From Phoronis ovalis (taxonomy: Eukaryota; Phoronida; Phoronidae), in contig JAOXYB010066723.1 of NCBI GenBank assembly GCA_028565635.1, positions 1-10,184 on the forward strand: DNA of 10,184 nt. The letters are read 5' to 3'. Position numbers and translations under genes: made by a program. The notes beneath the pieces were generated by a model. That model was not told where the DNA came from. It searched no databases and saw only the letters and a list, made by a program, of their open reading frames with translations. Within the stretch, counting starts at the first letter, position 1, and every line of letters begins with the position of its first letter. Shown piece by piece: positions 8,171 to 10,184 of the stretch.

Positions 8171-8506
8171 GAGCTGCGTAGACGAAACCTTGGCTACTTC
8201 CTGCTTCATAAGAATAGGATCCTCCTGTAGGCGCCTTGTCCACGCAGGCAACTCCCTATTCTTACAAATTTTGAGTTTATCATGGCTTTTTACGGAGACA
8301 GTTTTTGCCAACTATATGAGGAATAAATTGTCAGTGTATCTGGCCAATATAAGACCAGAACCGGACCAGGTTGGACATAATTTGCGAGTGGGGTGGCATC
8401 GTTGAAAACCATGACGGGATCACCAACCGAATACTTAAACCTGTATACCTTGATGTCATAATCCCTTTTTCTATTACGTTGAGTGGTCTAGATTATCCCT
8501 GGCCAC
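8024..8506 (-). pseudogene. Ty3/Gypsy-like integrase C-terminus fused to a PHD finger, truncated
   Basis: This is the 3' end of a retrotransposon pol gene. Integrase inserts the cDNA into the host chromosome; its C-terminal part often steers target choice. Three frames are involved on the - strand. A short VARDNLD (8506-8486) precedes RKRDYDIKVYRFKYSVGDPV (from 8478), the usual basic and VGDxV segment of Gypsy integrases, and then a GPF/Y-like stretch. A further frame change near the A-run at 8302-8306 leads to SHDKLKIC and WTRRL, the normal end of that domain. The last frame (8311-8024) then carries a PHD finger with ligands C49, C51, C63, C66, H71, C74, C90, C93 counted from its TTG at 8311, and ends with TAA three residues after the last Cys. 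Everything upstream of about 8506 is missing, and an (AAT)n run begins there. It cannot be active. Confidence 0.8.
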
Positions 8507-8522
8507 CAATAATAATAATAAA
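8507..8522. repeat. (AAT)n microsatellite
   Basis: Four to five AAT units immediately next to the truncated upstream edge of the Gypsy fragment. It may mark the junction or be later slippage. Confidence 0.75.
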
Positions 8523-9268
8523 AAGTCCTTTATATTTTATTCAGCAGCAAACTGAAATATAGAAAATTATTAGTATTAAAAATTATTAGTTAAAAGTATT
8601 AAAGAAATAAAATTAGAACTTAATGAAATGACATATATCACACTGATAAAGTTTTGACAATTAAATGAGCAGCTAAAAGACTTTGCAAATGTAAAACATG
8701 TACCACTAAGGAAGCTTATTAAATACAATAAATTAAATTATAAGATATAATTGCAAGTTTTAAATTATTTAAGGTGAAGGTATGTGCAAGCAAACAGTAG
8801 TATTCATGCATATAGGAAAACATGTTAGATGTTTGAGATATTTCCATTTTAGATATGTCATCATTTTTCTTGCGGACAATTCCAGTGTCATTCACCATGC
8901 ACTTCTCTGGAGGCATAATTGATAATGGAATAATAAACAAAGTAAACAAAATAAAAATGAAAGGCAAACTGAAATAACATGCATACATACTAAATTATGT
9001 AGGATAGATGTAACAATAAACATAAAAATAGAAAAAGTAAAATTTCAAATAAAACTGCGAGCCTAATTAATAGTAACCTTTTTAACAATAAAACAGAAAT
9101 AGTTAAAAATATATAGCAAACAAAAATAATAATATCATTAACTTACATAACTAATTAATATTAAATTTTAACAATGAAATGGAAACAATTAATAACATAT
9201 AATAAACAAAAATAATAATGTTAACTTCAAGCAAAAATAAGACAACAGGATGCAATGTCTTTCTACGT
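8523..9268. other. AT-rich stretch without a recognised gene
   Basis: Very AT-rich. It holds simple runs, a short self-repeat around 8561-8605 (tattagt...aaagtattaaa) and the 88 bp tandem repeat listed separately. The least AT-rich part, about 8825-8925, reads MPPEKCMVNDTGIVRKKNDD on the - strand, but I recognise no family and see no splice support. Confidence 0.5.
9064..9239. repeat. Two-unit AT-rich tandem repeat, period 88 bp
   Basis: Units start at 9064 and 9152 with taattaata, and both continue with tttaacaat(a/g)aaa, then a central part ending in a(a/t)a(a/c)aaacaaaaataataat. Identity is imperfect. It is non-coding. Confidence 0.65.
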
Positions 9269-9397
9269 CTAATTCTCAATAATCTTTAGATCACCACTTT
9301 CGTAATCTTTCCGCAGATCATAGGCATAGACTGAAGAGTCATCATCATACAGCACGTTGTACCAAGTGGGGAAACCCGGAACAATACTAATAACTGA
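9269..9397 (-). pseudogene. C-terminal fragment with possible Spindlin/Tudor-like domain
   Basis: An open - strand frame of 42 codons ends at TAG (9269-9271). It reads SVISIVPGFPTWYNVLYDDD, then SSVYAYDLRKDY and SGDLKIIEN. This resembles the end of a Spin/Ssty-type Tudor repeat (W-x-G-x-V-I-x-x-V-P then Y-x-V-x-Y-D then VYxYxL then LKIL) and matches a C-terminal domain I recall from uncharacterised, often repeated invertebrate proteins. The N-terminal half of the repeat (GxxxxHxF...WYxG) is not found in frame; a stop lies just upstream at 9398-9400. It could be a last exon of an off-window gene or a mobile-element relic; the second is more likely from the setting. Confidence 0.45.
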
Positions 9398-9540
9398 CTA
9401 GTTTCAAGGTTTTTTTTAGTTTTTTCATAAATATATTTTGATGATTTTTCTTAAGCTTTATATCATCTGAAGCTAGGGTAGGGCAATGGGAGGCAGATCT
9501 TTTCTTAAGCCTTACTATCTTTTTTCTCAAAGAGGCTTTG

Positions 9541-9708
9541 TCAGCGCATAATAACTTCTTCAGATGACGTTGATTTTTCTTGAGCTTTTATTACTGTACT
9601 GGCACTACTACTACTAACACTGCACTGAGGAACTATAAACTTTTCATCAAGATAATCTTTCCTCTGTTTTCCCCTTTTCTTCCTACATTCAAGCTTGACT
9701 CTATACAT
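9541..9708 (-). pseudogene. Lys/Ser-rich open frame, possible 5' part of the 9269-9397 fragment
   Basis: A 55-residue frame starts at ATG 9708 and ends at TGA 9541: basic (CRKKRGKQRKDYLDEKF) then Ser-rich (SVSSSSAST) then acidic. A second stop-free frame continues at about 9539-9401 with KASLRKKIVRLKKRS and further Lys-rich residues. The same-strand order and low-complexity charged composition would suit a disordered linker ahead of the Tudor-like end, with a frameshift between. No family was recognised, and chance frames in A-rich DNA give similar Lys-rich peptides. Confidence 0.25.
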
Positions 9709-9779
9709 TTAACGTTTAAGAGTAGACGAAACAATGTTTTCAATTGGAATATTACAAATTTTCAAAATAATATCTGGGC

Positions 9780-10184
9780 ATGACTAACAAAAGTAAAATG
9801 GCCGACAATTTTTGGGGTTTCCAAGTGGTCACCGACCCACACAAAAAAATACTTTAAAAATAGTATCCGGGGGATTTAATGTCCAAAATGTATAAGGGCT
9901 GTTCCAGTAAAAAAAGTGGGGGAGGGGGGGAAGGCACTTTCATTTTATACCCACCACCCATATTTTTGTGTTATTTTTTCAACCCACCACCCATAATTTT
10001 TAATTAGCTTGTAATGCAACCACCCATAATTTTTTTTTAATTACAGTAGATTTCAGATAAACGTTATACCACAATTAATCAACAGAAATTACTAGCTTAT
10101 GTTTACGAAAAACCTTTCAGAAAATTTACTTACATCCATTTTACTTCTTCCCATCATATTAATCATTTTAAATCTATAATTAGA
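9780..10184. repeat. Repeat-element region with CCACCCATA units and G-run
   Basis: No gene was seen. Three units of about 33-37 bases begin at about 9949, 9982 and 10019 and share (acc)caccacccata(t/a)ttttt. Just left are a G-rich run (gtgggggaggggggg, 9916-9930) and agggctgttccag (9895-9907), a motif I recall from short repeats in marine invertebrate genomes. This may be the end of a non-autonomous element. The opposite end was not located. Confidence 0.5.

Noticed and set aside
8719-8988. 89-codon - strand frame starting with a hydrophobic, signal-like stretch
   Set aside because: The hydrophobic residues follow from T-rich DNA on the - strand. No domain was recognised and the rest is low complexity.

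Overview
The window is animal nuclear DNA: AT-rich, with short spliced exons, introns of about 140 to 580 bases and many decayed mobile-element pieces. Base composition, intron sizes and the mix of repeats suggest an invertebrate, perhaps a marine lophotrochozoan. This is an inference from memory of similar genomes; the sequence alone does not fix the species.

Left half (1-5985, + strand): nine coding exons from 1620 to 5477 encode almost all of ITFG2, the FG-GAP-repeat subunit of the KICSTOR complex, which holds GATOR1 on lysosomes and restrains mTORC1. The first exon (roughly 30 N-terminal residues) lies left of the window, so bases 1-1619 are intron 1 and hold no exon I can support. Splice phases agree at every junction and give 425 residues plus a stop. 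One intron (2281-2589) uses a GC-AG donor. The 3' UTR probably ends near 5985, at an AATAAA that lies inside a dispersed repeat.

Middle (about 5930-7521, - strand): tail-to-tail with ITFG2 is a broken, formerly spliced gene whose fragments resemble an unnamed transposon-like protein family common in invertebrates and fish. It is interrupted by stops and frameshifts. A 140-150 bp direct repeat sits just downstream of two of its presumed exons, and a 135 bp tandem duplication lies between them.

Right half (7530-10184, mostly - strand): a 5'-truncated Ty3/Gypsy-like element remains as the integrase C-terminus followed by a complete C4HC3 PHD finger and an LTR-like 3' tail. This integrase-PHD arrangement is the most unusual item here. 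Further right come AT-rich tandem repeats, a fragment ending in a possible Spindlin/Tudor-like C-terminal domain with Lys/Ser-rich upstream frames, and a repeat element with three CCACCCATA units beside a G-run.

ITFG2 is the only gene that looks intact. The rest is a graveyard of insertions. No rRNA, convincing tRNA, CRISPR array or bacterial-type operon was seen.
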